A DNA stretch of 64,000 nt from an uncultured Oscillospiraceae bacterium (lineage in GTDB: Bacteria > Bacillota > Clostridia > Oscillospirales > Ruminococcaceae): NCBI GenBank assembly GCA_910579175.1, contig CAJTTB010000007.1:1-64000 (forward strand), read 5' to 3'. Positions 8,573 through 17,977 of the stretch are shown here, one piece after another. The notes beneath the pieces are model-generated. The model searched no databases, was not told the origin of the DNA, and saw only the letters and a program-made list of their open reading frames with translations. Both the position numbers and the translations under genes were made by a program. Position 1 is the stretch's first letter; every line of letters starts with the position of its first letter.

Positions 8573-9523
8573 TTATCTATTTTCTGATTCTACCTCTTTC
8601 ACAATAACCGGAATTTGACTCATCATATTATCAATATCTTCAAACATACAACTTTTGGTTGTTCCGAGTTTTTTGGCATGTTCGATATGACCAACAACTT
8701 TCTGATAGTCTTGTTGGATATTTTGAAAGAATTGATAAATAATTTGAAGTGCTTGGTTAGAGTCACCGATTACATTGGAGATTTCATCTTGTACAGAAGA
8801 AGCACCATCTGCAGCAGCAGTAATTTTAGCGAACGCATCAGAGGTACTGTTTACTGTGTGAATACCTTGACCGAGTACTTCCTGAGAGGTACGAATGCTG
8901 TCATTTAGATGATTTGCACTAGACTGAACATTGCGAATACCAATATCTACTTCATTGGTCAGCTCCTTAATCTGTTCAGCTAGCTCTCGAACCTTTATTG
9001 CAACAACCGCGAAACCCTTACCTTCTTGACCGGCTCTAGCAGCCTCAATAGAGGCGTTAATTGCAAGAATATTTGTCTGTTCTGCAATGGATACAATTCC
9101 CCCCATGCATTGTTGGATACTTTTTACTGCTGCTTGAAGCTGTTCAAAGGTATGTTCCATTTCGCTATAGGATCTTTCCACCTCTATAGAGGTGGATTTT
9201 AGTTCTGTCATTTTATCTTCCGCTTCAGAAACAGTTTCAGCAATAGTGTCTCTTACATCTGTGAATCGATTAGTTGCTTGGTGGATATTCTGAAAAGATT
9301 GCCCTAAATCCTGTAGTTGTGTTTGAAATGTATCGGCTTCATTTAAAACATTAGAAAAAGAAGAACCAACACTGTTGAGTGCCCACAAAGATTCTACTTC
9401 TTTTTGAATGAGCTCTTTTTTATAATCGTTTAAACTGTTGATTACATGTAATATTGGGTAGAGATTATTGCCAGTATTTTGTGTCTGTTTTGGTTTTTGT
9501 TTGCGTTTTTTGAAAAAAAACAT
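8573..9523 (-). CDS. Soluble methyl-accepting chemotaxis protein
   Basis: This 316-residue chemoreceptor signalling protein has no membrane segment and no recognisable periplasmic domain. After a short basic start (MFFFKKRKQKPKQ) it is nearly all coiled coil. The CheA/CheW-binding hairpin tip reads IAEQTNILAINASIEAARAG then GKGFAVVAIKVRELAEQI (about residues 148-188). It follows the FIST-domain gene by 12 bases on the same strand, so a FIST input coupled to a cytoplasmic receptor is the simplest reading. No cheA, cheW or flagellar gene is in the window. Confidence 0.9.
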   Translation of the reverse strand: MFFFKKRKQKPKQTQNTGNNLYPILHVINSLNDYKKELIQKEVESLWALNSVGSSFSNVLNEADTFQTQLQDLGQSFQNIHQATNRFTDVRDTIAETVSEAEDKMTELKSTSIEVERSYSEMEHTFEQLQAAVKSIQQCMGGIVSIAEQTNILAINASIEAARAGQEGKGFAVVAIKVRELAEQIKELTNEVDIGIRNVQSSANHLNDSIRTSQEVLGQGIHTVNSTSDAFAKITAAADGASSVQDEISNVIGDSNQALQIIYQFFQNIQQDYQKVVGHIEHAKKLGTTKSCMFEDIDNMMSQIPVIVKEVESENR

Positions 9524-9535
9524 TCTTTTCCCCCT

Positions 9536-10591
9536 TTATTCAAATACGACACAGGTCATAGACTGATTGACAAAGCGATTGTTGTAATGCTCTCCATAGC
9601 CAACAAGACCAGCATGACTGCCCAAAGTCGACATTTTTTTTAGATACTCCTGCATATAGTTATATTCTGTAAATAATTTATATCGGAACAGGCAATTTAC
9701 AGAAAAAACGGCGGAACGAGTGGGGAAATCCTGACAAATTTGACGAATGGTTTTTTCGGTGATGGCTTTAAAATCGCCAAGTTCTAGAAGAAGTAAGACG
9801 TCGGAATCATTGACCTGACGAAAACAAGCTAGGGCATTTCCCTTTACTTCTTTGATGGAGATAATACAAGTGTCATCTCCGTTGATTTTTCCAAATGGAT
9901 TTTTAAAAGTCTGCGTCAGAATCTGTTGATCCGTTACATGAAGAATACTCTGATAAACCTGTTTAGCAGATTTGCCATTTAGCAGACCGAGTGTGTAATT
10001 GGATTTATCCGTATTAGAAGCAATAAAACGATAATCTCCTAGTGGATGATAGATATTTTCCTTATATGTTTTGATTCGACCTCGAAGATTTCGAACGATT
10101 GCATAGGCAACAGCATCTTGATAGATGACACCATTGGCAGATACAAGACCTGCGTCGCCAGTTCCTCCAACCAGTGAAATATTTTTGGGTCCTAAAACAG
10201 AGTAAATGGTGCTCAATACACAGGCATCGTTTCCGCTACAGAAGTCGATACATACAGTATCGCGCCTTGAACCGCCCACCTTTGCCAAATCGTGTTCTAG
10301 TCGTTGAATGTATTTCACCGGTGCTGTGGATACCTTCTCAAGTGCGTTGGCAGCTACAGTAACCCCATCTGAGAATGCAATGATACCAACTCCATTTTCC
10401 ACAACTTTGTTATGATAACTCATACCAATACAGCCAATACTGGGAATTCCAGGATAGAGTGCTTCCAGATTTTTGACATGAGCTTCAAACTGAGCACGAT
10501 TGGATAGTAGCATAATAAACTGAGGCCGATCCAGTCCGCGAACTGCTTCCGCTAAATTTCCGCTCTGGCTCATGCCGAAAAATTGTCTCAT
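9536..10591 (-). CDS. FIST-domain signal sensor
   Basis: The 351-residue protein has the FIST_N plus FIST_C architecture. The first half includes ALYPGIPSIGCIGMSYHN and a GVGIIAFSDG strand. The second includes LVGGTGDAGL near residue 140, FKNPFGKINGDDTCI, and the closing HAGLVGYGEHYNNRFVNQSM. FIST domains are proposed small-ligand, possibly amino-acid, sensors in signal transduction. It has no membrane segment or signal peptide, so it should act in the cytoplasm. A GGGGAG ribosome site precedes the ATG. It heads a two-gene unit with the soluble MCP 12 bases downstream. Confidence 0.88.
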   Translation of the reverse strand: MRQFFGMSQSGNLAEAVRGLDRPQFIMLLSNRAQFEAHVKNLEALYPGIPSIGCIGMSYHNKVVENGVGIIAFSDGVTVAANALEKVSTAPVKYIQRLEHDLAKVGGSRRDTVCIDFCSGNDACVLSTIYSVLGPKNISLVGGTGDAGLVSANGVIYQDAVAYAIVRNLRGRIKTYKENIYHPLGDYRFIASNTDKSNYTLGLLNGKSAKQVYQSILHVTDQQILTQTFKNPFGKINGDDTCIISIKEVKGNALACFRQVNDSDVLLLLELGDFKAITEKTIRQICQDFPTRSAVFSVNCLFRYKLFTEYNYMQEYLKKMSTLGSHAGLVGYGEHYNNRFVNQSMTCVVFE

Positions 10592-10649
10592 GCAATAGCT
10601 CCCCTTCTATTATTTTTTTACGGTTGAAAAGATTTTTAAAATATATATC

Positions 10650-10679
10650 ATTATACGATATAAGATGAGAAGAAGTCAA
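10650..10679 (-). promoter_or_regulatory. Sigma-A promoter of the FIST-MCP unit
   Basis: On the minus strand TTGACT (10679-10674) and TATAAT (10655-10650) are 18 bases apart. They lie about 60 bases upstream of the FIST start. Confidence 0.7.
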
Positions 10680-10872
10680 TAATTATTCAATTTATTTTTA
10701 TAGAGCAGTGGATTGAGAAAACAATGATATCTGTCAATTGTTGTAAAAATGAAATAATACCAATCGTTGTGGGTGTGATAAAAATGGGTTTGGTTTTGTT
10801 TGGCTATCACAAAAAACACTTCTTTTTCTTAGTTTGTTATCTGTTTACAATGATTTTTTATTTTACTGCGCA

Positions 10873-11559
10873 TTAATCGACTAAATATCCTAGTTGTTTG
10901 ATAGAGCTATAGGTATTGCCAGAGACAATAATATGATCTATCAAGGTAATATTCATAGATTGAAGCCATAGCTTTAAAAAATTGGTGTATTGTATATCTT
11001 CGTTGGATGGAAGATTATTTGCATTTGGATGATTGTGTGTTAAAATAAGAGCAGTGGCTTCATAGTGAATTAAATGTTCTGCGATCATTCGATTGTCTAT
11101 TTGGGTGGAATTTAAAGAGCCCTTGGCGATATGTTCACAACTCAATAGTTCACAGCGGTCATTTAACAATAAAATAAAGGTGTTTTCCATTTTATCTCCA
11201 ATAAAAAGATTGATGCAAAAGGAACCAATTTTTTCTAAAGAATCTAATTTTTCAATTGAAGATTGAAAGTCATCCTGGAGAAACTTTTTTGCCATTTCTG
11301 CACAAATTTTTAATAGTTCGGCAGAGCGTTCTCCAATGCCATCTATGGTACAAAGTTCGCGAATACTTGCATTTAAGATTCCATGAATAGAGCCAAAACG
11401 TTTCAATAAACGATGTGCGATGGGATTGGTATCCTGACGAGGAATAGAGTAATATAAGAGATATTCAATTAATTCGTGAGTGGCAAGGCTATTTAATCCA
11501 GCACGTTTGATTTTTTCTCGCATACGACTTCGGTGATTCTCGTGGATATTTTCTTCCAA
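10873..11559 (-). CDS. radC: RadC family JAB-domain protein
   Basis: The 228-residue protein has an N-terminal helix-hairpin-helix part (RFGSIHGILNASIRELCTID then GIGERSAELLK) and a C-terminal JAB/MPN domain. The metal motif ILTHNHPNANNLPSNED carries the HxH, Ser and Asp of the family. RadC was once linked to DNA repair, but its true role is unclear. The start is TTG at 11559, about ten bases after GGGAG; an ATG slightly upstream is out of frame. It is divergent from the pseudouridine synthase gene. Confidence 0.93.
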   Translation of the reverse strand: MEENIHENHRSRMREKIKRAGLNSLATHELIEYLLYYSIPRQDTNPIAHRLLKRFGSIHGILNASIRELCTIDGIGERSAELLKICAEMAKKFLQDDFQSSIEKLDSLEKIGSFCINLFIGDKMENTFILLLNDRCELLSCEHIAKGSLNSTQIDNRMIAEHLIHYEATALILTHNHPNANNLPSNEDIQYTNFLKLWLQSMNITLIDHIIVSGNTYSSIKQLGYLVD

Positions 11560-11657
11560 TCATGATGTCTCCCTTCGATTTGTGATTTACGAACATAGTA
11601 TATCATAATTGACATAAATAGACAATCTTTTTATTGTAAAAGAAAGGAATTATAATT

Positions 11658-12638
11658 ATGAAAACATTCATCATTCAAGAGAATGATAAAGATCAGCGTT
11701 TGGATAAGTTTTTACAAAAGAGCATTCCGCGTTTGCCCCAAAATTTATTATATAAATATCTTAGAAAAAAAAGAATTAAGGTAAATCAAAAAAAGTGTGC
11801 ATTGAATTATCGAATGCAGTTGAATGACCGAGTGGATTTGTATATTGGAGATGAATTTTTTTCCGCTCAGCCAGAATATCAGTTTTTGTCAGCACCTGCT
11901 ACGGTTAAGGTGATTTATGAAGATGAACATATTTTATTGGTAAATAAGCCACAAGGCTTGGTGGTTCACGAGGATAATGAAAATACAATGGATACGTTAA
12001 TTCATCGCGTTCAACATTATCTATATCTCAAACGGGAATATCAACCAGAAGATGAACTTTCTTTCGCACCAGCACTTTGTAACCGCATTGACCGCAACAC
12101 TTGTGGAATTGTAATCATTGCCAAAGATGCAGCGACGCTGAGAATTTTAAATGAAAAAATCAAAAATCGTGAACTGGTCAAAAAATATCTTTGTCTGGTA
12201 TTGGGTATACCAGAACCATCAAATGCGACATTGATACACTATTTAGAAAAGAATCACCAGGAAAACAAAGTAAAGATTTATCAAAAACCTCATGCCAACA
12301 CAAAGACAATCGTGACAAAATATCAGGTGATAAGCAGCAAAAATCATTTGTCTTTGGTAGAGGTGGATTTGAAAACAGGGCGCACACATCAGATTAGAGC
12401 ACATATGGCATATATTGGACATCCGCTGTTGGGTGATGGGAAATATGGAAACAATGCGATAAATAAAAAATATGGATATAAACATCAAGCCTTGTGTTCT
12501 TACTATTTGAAATTTAAATTTCAATCTGATGCAGGGATTTTAGATTATCTAAATGGAAAACACTTTATATTACAGGATATTTGGTTTGCACAACAATTTT
12601 ATCAAAATGGTTGTATTTCTAAAAATATCCTGTTATGA
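11658..12638 (+). CDS. RluA-family 23S rRNA pseudouridine synthase
   Basis: This 326-residue enzyme has an N-terminal S4 RNA-binding domain (DQRLDKFLQKSIP, KYLRKKRIKVN) and an RluA catalytic domain. The catalytic Asp lies in the LCNRIDRNTCGIVI motif (near residue 145), followed by DLKTGRTHQIRAHMAYIGHP and LGDGKYG. It isomerises uridines in large-subunit rRNA; the target among RluC/RluD-type sites cannot be fixed by eye. It has an AGAAAGGA ribosome site. The phosphoglycerate mutase gene follows after 41 bases. Confidence 0.93.
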   Translation: MKTFIIQENDKDQRLDKFLQKSIPRLPQNLLYKYLRKKRIKVNQKKCALNYRMQLNDRVDLYIGDEFFSAQPEYQFLSAPATVKVIYEDEHILLVNKPQGLVVHEDNENTMDTLIHRVQHYLYLKREYQPEDELSFAPALCNRIDRNTCGIVIIAKDAATLRILNEKIKNRELVKKYLCLVLGIPEPSNATLIHYLEKNHQENKVKIYQKPHANTKTIVTKYQVISSKNHLSLVEVDLKTGRTHQIRAHMAYIGHPLLGDGKYGNNAINKKYGYKHQALCSYYLKFKFQSDAGILDYLNGKHFILQDIWFAQQFYQNGCISKNILL

Positions 12639-12679
12639 TATTAAGGTAATGATTTCATATGATAGAGGAGTTTATAAGT

Positions 12680-13891
12680 ATGAAACAAGTTGTTTTACTT
12701 TGTGATGGAATGGCAGATTATCCACTGCCAGAATTGGACAATCAGACACCGATGACAGTTGCAAAAAAACCAAATATGAATCGTTTGGCTCGTTTTGGAA
12801 AGGTGGGACTGGTTCAAACAGTGGCAGAAGGTCTCAAACCTGGTAGCGATGTTGCCAATCTTTCTGTGATGGGATATGACCCAATGTTGTATTATACAGG
12901 ACGTTCTCCATTGGAAGCAGCAAGTATTGGGATTCAAATGCAGTCCGATGATATTGCAATGCGTTGTAATTTGGTGACGTTGAGTGATGAAGCGGATTAT
13001 GATCAAAAAACGTTGGTGGACTATTGTGCAGATGATATTTCTACCCAAGAGGCAAGGGAATTGATTAAAGTATTAAAAGAAGCGTTTGACAGTGAGGAAT
13101 TCACCTATTATAGTGGGGTGAGTTATCGACATTGTGTGATTTGGCATCATGGTTTGGATGAATTGGGAGATTTGACACCACCGCATGATATCACAGGTCG
13201 TGTGATTTCTGATTATCTTCCAAAAAAGCAACATGCAGCGATATTGTTGGAGATGATGAAAAAAAGTTATCATATTTTAAAAGATCACCCAATCAATCAA
13301 CAAAGAATACAAAAGGGTCTGCGTCCTGCCAATTCCATTTGGCTTTGGGGAGATGGAAAAAGCACTTGTTTGCCTGATTTTCAACAAAAAAACGGCTGTA
13401 CTGGTGCGGTGATTTCTGCAGTAGATTTGCTCAAAGGAATTGGAAAGTTGGCTCATATGGATGTCATTGAAGTAGAGGGAGCCACCGGTTATTTGGATAC
13501 GAACTTTGTTGGAAAAGCAAATGCTTGTGCACAGGCACTAAAGACAGTGGATTTTGTCTATTTACATATAGAAGCGCCAGACGAATGTGGTCATAGGCAT
13601 GAAATTGAAAATAAAGTAAAGTCTTTGGAAATCATTGACGAGGTGGTATTGCCAGTGATTTTACAGGCATTGGAACAATATGAGGATTACAAAATTATGA
13701 TACTGCCTGATCATGCAACACCATTGGCTTTAAAGACACATACTTCTGATCCAGTGCCTTATTTGATGTATCGCAAATCAAAGGCAAAAGAAGATGTAAA
13801 TATGGTTGTTTTTGATGAACAAAGCGCTGCCAAAACAAAAGATATGGTAGTACCTGGATACACTTTGATTGATAAATTTTTTCAATTATAA
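12680..13891 (+). CDS. apgM: Cofactor-independent phosphoglycerate mutase (ApgM type)
   Basis: The 403-residue protein is an alkaline-phosphatase-superfamily phosphoglycerate mutase of the archaeal/ApgM type, which interconverts 3- and 2-phosphoglycerate. Key segments are VVLLCDGMADYPL at the N-terminus (metal Asp), LKPGSDVANLSVMGYDP, YYTGRSPLEA, RPANSIWLWGDGK, the EAPDECGHR metal motif and ILPDHATP. I chose the ATG at 12680 because GAGGAG ends nine bases before it; an earlier in-frame ATG at 12659 has no ribosome site. The enzyme is sometimes annotated as a homoserine kinase homologue (ThrH-like). Confidence 0.9.
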   Translation: MKQVVLLCDGMADYPLPELDNQTPMTVAKKPNMNRLARFGKVGLVQTVAEGLKPGSDVANLSVMGYDPMLYYTGRSPLEAASIGIQMQSDDIAMRCNLVTLSDEADYDQKTLVDYCADDISTQEARELIKVLKEAFDSEEFTYYSGVSYRHCVIWHHGLDELGDLTPPHDITGRVISDYLPKKQHAAILLEMMKKSYHILKDHPINQQRIQKGLRPANSIWLWGDGKSTCLPDFQQKNGCTGAVISAVDLLKGIGKLAHMDVIEVEGATGYLDTNFVGKANACAQALKTVDFVYLHIEAPDECGHRHEIENKVKSLEIIDEVVLPVILQALEQYEDYKIMILPDHATPLALKTHTSDPVPYLMYRKSKAKEDVNMVVFDEQSAAKTKDMVVPGYTLIDKFFQL

Positions 13892-13913
13892 GGCAATATA
13901 GAAATTTACAATT

Positions 13914-13957
13914 GAAAACTGCTGTAAAGGAAATTGATACTCTTTACAGCAGTTTTC
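13914..13957. terminator. Bidirectional terminator between apgM and the small zinc-ribbon gene
   Basis: GAAAACTGCTGTAAAG pairs with CTTTACAGCAGTTTTC around a 12-base loop, between convergent genes. Confidence 0.85.
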
Positions 13958-13962
13958 ATATG

Positions 13963-14172
13963 TTATAACAAAAAATCTTCTTTTTTATAAGTAGGAAGGA
14001 TTAAATTTTTTTTGGGAGTGCGTTTTAATGGAGCATATTGAAAGTGTTTGCAACTATAAGAGGGCGAAACAACGCCACATCTTGCACACAATATCATCTG
14101 TTGGTCACTGGTTTTTTTTCCGAGTTTGCAATAATAACAACAAGGGTCAATCGATTTTCCAAAAAGTTTCAT
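13963..14172 (-). CDS. Small Cys-containing protein, possible zinc ribbon
   Basis: A 69-residue protein I cannot name. It has DPCCYYCKLGKK near the start and ILCARCGVV in the middle, which together could form a Cys4 zinc site. A basic, proline-containing tail follows. The ATG at 14172 has an AGAAAGGA ribosome site eight bases upstream; the TTG just before it is less likely. It begins 19 bases after the ylbJ-like gene ends, so the two are probably co-transcribed. Confidence 0.65.
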   Translation of the reverse strand: MKLFGKSIDPCCYYCKLGKKTSDQQMILCARCGVVSPSYSCKHFQYAPLKRTPKKNLILPTYKKEDFLL

Positions 14173-14191
14173 CAAATATATCCTTTCTAAA

Positions 14192-15262
14192 TTATTTTTT
14201 CTTATCTGTTATTCTAGCAGATTTTTGGGAGAATAACAATAGCAAAATTACCAAAATTATCAAAAAAATAGAAGAAATTGGTGAAACTGAATAGAGGCGA
14301 AAGGTTACCTTTTGTATCTGTTGAAAACAGGAAATAACGGGTTTCCATGTTAAAATCCCCAAGTAGGTAAATAGTAGCGAACATGCAGTGTAGAGGATTC
14401 TCCAACCCAAAAGGGGGAGCATTTTAATTTGACATCCATTTAATAAGGCGGCAATTTGTAAAAAGACACAAATTCCACCAAAAGAAGTAAATAAACATAC
14501 CAATAGTATACTGTTGAAAAAAGAAACATCTTGGATAAGCTGACAACCAGAAGTGACTTCCAACAATCCTTTTATAATAAGGTTATTGTCTTTTGATAAA
14601 GGAATCAAATCAAGAAAGCGAAATAAGCCGCAAAAGATGACTACAAAACTACATACAACTCCCATAGATTTGGTGGAATGATTGACTGCATTGACAAATG
14701 TGACCGACCAATTGGTTGTTGGCAATTCTATTTGTTCTTTTAACAGAAAAACAGGTTTTTTGATACCACTTAAAATACCAATCAAAATGGCTGCGCATAC
14801 TTGGGAAAGGTAGATCAAGACACCAATTTGTAAATTACCCCAAAGAATGAGTGAAACACCACTTAGTAAAAATGCTGGACTGCAATTGATACAAAAACTC
14901 AACAATCTCTGTCCAGCTTGGGGAGAAATCTGTTGTTGCTTGATTTTTTGTGCAATGAGTCTTGCTCCGATGGGATATCCCCCTAGAATACTCATTAAAA
15001 AAATGGGAAATAGTTTTGGCTCCATGCGAAATAAATATTTAGAAATGATAGAAAATGGTTTGCTTAAAATGGAATTAAGCGGAGAATTTGCGATAAAGTC
15101 CGATAGAATCATAAAACCAAACATAGAAGGAATTAATGTGTTGAGACAAATTTGGATTCCATAGCTGATTCCATCAAAAAGTTGTTTAGAATATAGTAGA
15201 CAAATCAGACAAAGACAAACTGTAAGCAGAAATAGAAAGATATGATTGCCTTTTTGGAACAT
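14192..15262 (-). CDS. ylbJ: YlbJ-like sporulation integral membrane protein
   Basis: This 356-residue protein has about eight to ten membrane segments and nucleoside-recognition (Gate-type) motifs. Typical are CLNTLIPSMFGFMILSDFI, LMSILGGYPIGARLIAQ (around residues 88-104), LSFCINCSPAFLLSG and FTSFGGICVFLQIAALL. YlbJ is needed for proper spore cortex formation in Bacillus, where it is made under sigma-E. Function here is inferred by family. GGGAGG lies about 12 bases before the ATG, which is a long spacing. The small Cys-containing gene follows. Confidence 0.85.
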   Translation of the reverse strand: MFQKGNHIFLFLLTVCLCLICLLYSKQLFDGISYGIQICLNTLIPSMFGFMILSDFIANSPLNSILSKPFSIISKYLFRMEPKLFPIFLMSILGGYPIGARLIAQKIKQQQISPQAGQRLLSFCINCSPAFLLSGVSLILWGNLQIGVLIYLSQVCAAILIGILSGIKKPVFLLKEQIELPTTNWSVTFVNAVNHSTKSMGVVCSFVVIFCGLFRFLDLIPLSKDNNLIIKGLLEVTSGCQLIQDVSFFNSILLVCLFTSFGGICVFLQIAALLNGCQIKMLPLLGWRILYTACSLLFTYLGILTWKPVISCFQQIQKVTFRLYSVSPISSIFLIILVILLLLFSQKSARITDKKK

Positions 15263-15367
15263 GTTAAAATCATTCCTCCCAGTAAAAGTAATAGATAATT
15301 GAGATAAATAATATATATAAAATAATGTGATTACAACATCTATATGAGTGAAAGGGTGGGAGTATTA

Positions 15368-15604
15368 ATGGAAAAGTGGTTTTCTGAACTTTCAATTGTA
15401 TCTCCACAAATTTTTTTACAATCCAATAAGCAGGCAATTATAGAGGGGTGCAGAGGATTGGTAAAATATGAAAATGATTTTTTGCAAATTTTAACAAAGC
15501 AAATGCAATTAAAGTTTTATGGGACGAATTTGACTGTAAAGCGAATGAATACAGAAAGTATGATTATTACAGGAGAATTTGAGCGGATTGAATTTATAAA
15601 ATAA
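15368..15604 (+). CDS. yqfC: YqfC-like sporulation protein
   Basis: This 78-residue protein matches the YqfC/YabP family: an IVSPQIFLQSNKQAIIEGC core, a KYENDFLQI turn and a C-terminal LTVKRMNTESMIITGEFERI beta segment. It is normally made in the mother cell under sigma-E, and its position directly before yqfD is the classical order. I start it at the ATG at 15368, six bases after GGGAG, rather than the in-frame ATG at 15344, which has no ribosome site. Confidence 0.88.
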   Translation: MEKWFSELSIVSPQIFLQSNKQAIIEGCRGLVKYENDFLQILTKQMQLKFYGTNLTVKRMNTESMIITGEFERIEFIK

Positions 15605-15624
15605 TATAAAAAAGGTGGTGATAG

Positions 15625-16806
15625 ATGATGTTGGATTCAAAATTGATTCGCTATCTAGCAGGTCAGGTTGAATTTAAGGCACATGGAGAAAATTTGGAGA
15701 AGTTTGTAAATATCGCTCATCAAGCGGGTTTACAAGTGGAACAGTTGTATTATCGTGATGAAATTTTATATGGGCAAATACCTGTCAGACAATATCGAAT
15801 ATTGACCCATTGTGCAAAACAATGTAGTGTCGTTACAAAAGTGATACAAAAAAAGGGGTTTCCATTTGTGTGCCATCGCTATAGAAAGCGTTGGGGGATG
15901 ATTGTTGGCATTTGTTTTTTTCTGATTTTTTTATTGACAAGTCAAAAGTTTGTCTGGCGTATTCAAATTGAAAGTTATGATGAAAAAAAATCTGCTTATT
16001 TACTACAGGTTATGGAAAAACATGGGTTACATAAGGGTGCTTATATCCCAAATTTAAATATGCGTCAATTAAAGCAACAGGTATTGATGGAGGTGAGCGA
16101 TCTTGCTTGGATTACCTTTAATTTAGAGGGGAGTACTGTCTATGTAGATTTATCCCAAAAAACACAAATGCCAGATATTGATCCCAATACCCCTTGTAAT
16201 GTAATTGCCAAAAAAACAGGGCAGATTTTATCAATGGATGTATTGAATGGTGAGGGAGTTGTAAAGCTTAAACAGATTGTTTCTGCTGGAGATTTATTGA
16301 TCAGTGGAATCAATCCAGTCAAGACTGGTGATGTGCTTTATCAACATGCAGAAGGGAAGGTCATTGCGCAAACAATCAATCAACATACCTTAACTTTTCC
16401 ACTTGTGCAACAAGAGCATGTTTCAACTGGGGAAACAACTGACCGATATTATTTGGAGTTTTTTGGGCTAAAAATACCACTGTTTATTGCTTTTGACTTA
16501 CCATATCCTTCAGAAGTAAAAGAACAATATATCTCTACGATACTATTTGGTCAGGAGATGCCATTTGGAATCTATCGAAATACACATCATTTTTATTTGA
16601 TAGAACAAAAACAATATACACAAGAGGAAGCCAAACAAATTATAGATCAAAATTTTAAGATTTATGAACAGAACGAATTAAAAGATGCAAAAATTATTGA
16701 TTACACCGAGGAGATAACAGTGACAGAAGAAACCCTTTATGTGGCTAGAAAATACACTTGTGAGGAAGATATCGCACAAAAAGTAGGATTATATATCAAC
16801 GAGTGA
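15625..16806 (+). CDS. yqfD: Sporulation protein YqfD (stage IV)
   Basis: The 393-residue protein has the YqfD layout: a cytoplasmic N-terminal domain, one membrane anchor near residues 92-108 (GMIVGICFFLIFLLTSQ), and a long extracytoplasmic part with HGLHKGAYIPN and the GVVKLKQIVSAGDLLISGI core. It has a role in stage IV of sporulation, probably at the spore envelope. It follows yqfC by 20 bases with an AAAGGTGG ribosome site. This yqfC-yqfD-phoH order is conserved in Firmicutes. Confidence 0.9.
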   Translation: MMLDSKLIRYLAGQVEFKAHGENLEKFVNIAHQAGLQVEQLYYRDEILYGQIPVRQYRILTHCAKQCSVVTKVIQKKGFPFVCHRYRKRWGMIVGICFFLIFLLTSQKFVWRIQIESYDEKKSAYLLQVMEKHGLHKGAYIPNLNMRQLKQQVLMEVSDLAWITFNLEGSTVYVDLSQKTQMPDIDPNTPCNVIAKKTGQILSMDVLNGEGVVKLKQIVSAGDLLISGINPVKTGDVLYQHAEGKVIAQTINQHTLTFPLVQQEHVSTGETTDRYYLEFFGLKIPLFIAFDLPYPSEVKEQYISTILFGQEMPFGIYRNTHHFYLIEQKQYTQEEAKQIIDQNFKIYEQNELKDAKIIDYTEEITVTEETLYVARKYTCEEDIAQKVGLYINE

Positions 16807-16842
16807 CGAAAAAATAAAATATTATTTGTGTAATTTATAGGC

Positions 16843-16870
16843 TTACAAAAACTAGGAACTATGCTATAAT
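16843..16870 (+). promoter_or_regulatory. Likely sigma-A promoter of the phoH operon
   Basis: TTACAA at 16843-16848 and TATAAT at 16865-16870 are 16 bases apart. The -10 element is perfect and the -35 is weak. Confidence 0.5.
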
Positions 16871-16946
16871 GTACAAGGATATTTTTGTATATTATGATTT
16901 ATTATCAAAAATAGTTGAAAAAATGGTTTGAGGGGTGTATCGCTGG

Positions 16947-17909
16947 GTGATTGAAAAGATAATCCATATTGAAAATGCAGAGCATATTTATAGTCTGTTT
17001 GGAGAATTTGATGAGAATATTAAAATTCTAGAAAATCATTATCAAATACGAATGATTAATCGCGGTTGTGATTTGAAATTGTGTGGAGAACAAGAACAAG
17101 TTGAAAAAGCAAGCCATGCAATTGAGGGTTTGTTGATGATTTTGGATAAAGGAGAGGCTATCACCCAACAGAATATTTACTATGTCATGGGTCTTGCGGA
17201 TGAAGACGACTCTTTAGGACATATTAAGGAGATTACAAATAGCGATTGTATCTGTATTACCGTTTCTGGAAAGCCGGTAAAAGCAAAAACGGTGGGACAA
17301 AAAAAGTATGTGGAAGCTATCAAACAAAATACCGTTGTATTTGGTGTGGGACCGGCGGGCACAGGAAAAACTTATTTGGCGGTTGCAATGGCGGTAAAGG
17401 CGTTCAAAGCGCAAGAGGTAACACGTATTATTTTGACGCGACCAGCAGTGGAAGCAGGTGAAAGCTTGGGATTTTTACCTGGAGATTTACAGACGAAGGT
17501 AGACCCCTATTTAAGACCGTTATATGATGCGTTATTTGAAATGTTGGGAGAGGAAGCCTTTAACAGGCATTTGGAAAAGGGCAATATTGAAGTGGCTCCA
17601 TTGGCTTATATGAGGGGACGCAGTTTAAATGATTCCTTTATTATTCTAGATGAGGCACAAAACACTACAAGAGAACAGATGAAAATGTTTTTGACAAGAC
17701 TGGGATTTCAATCAAAAGCAGTCATAACTGGGGATATTACACAGATTGACCTACCAGAACAGAAGAAATCTGGATTGGTAGAGGCTGTGAAGGTATTAAA
17801 AGGTGTAGAGGATATTGAAATTCTTCGTTTTAGTGAAAAGGATGTTGTGCGAAGTAAAATTGTACAAGATATCATTAGGGCTTATGATAAGTTTCGTGGG
17901 GGAAGATAA
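16947..17909 (+). CDS. phoH: PhoH family ATPase
   Basis: The 320-residue protein has an N-terminal KH-like part and a PhoH P-loop ATPase domain: GPAGTGKTYLAVAMAVKA (Walker A, near residue 138), LTRPAVEAGESLGFLPG, PLAYMRGRSLNDSFIILDEAQNT (Walker B) and KAVITGDITQIDLP. It is thought to act in RNA metabolism and often neighbours ybeY. I favour the GTG at 16947, 11 bases after GAGGGG and where homologues begin; the GTG at 16935 overlaps that ribosome site. It leads the block phoH-ybeY-dgkA-era-yqzL-recO. Confidence 0.94.
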   Translation: MIEKIIHIENAEHIYSLFGEFDENIKILENHYQIRMINRGCDLKLCGEQEQVEKASHAIEGLLMILDKGEAITQQNIYYVMGLADEDDSLGHIKEITNSDCICITVSGKPVKAKTVGQKKYVEAIKQNTVVFGVGPAGTGKTYLAVAMAVKAFKAQEVTRIILTRPAVEAGESLGFLPGDLQTKVDPYLRPLYDALFEMLGEEAFNRHLEKGNIEVAPLAYMRGRSLNDSFIILDEAQNTTREQMKMFLTRLGFQSKAVITGDITQIDLPEQKKSGLVEAVKVLKGVEDIEILRFSEKDVVRSKIVQDIIRAYDKFRGGR

Positions 17910-17977
17910 TCGGGTCAAGGTTTGCAAAAAATCCAAATGAAAACTGAACAATACAATCATAAGAAGGGAAAGATATT

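Noticed and set aside
10724..10876. A 50-codon hydrophobic plus-strand frame between the FIST and radC genes
   Set aside because: Its ribosome site is weak, it overlaps the radC end, and its AT-rich hydrophobic composition can arise by chance.
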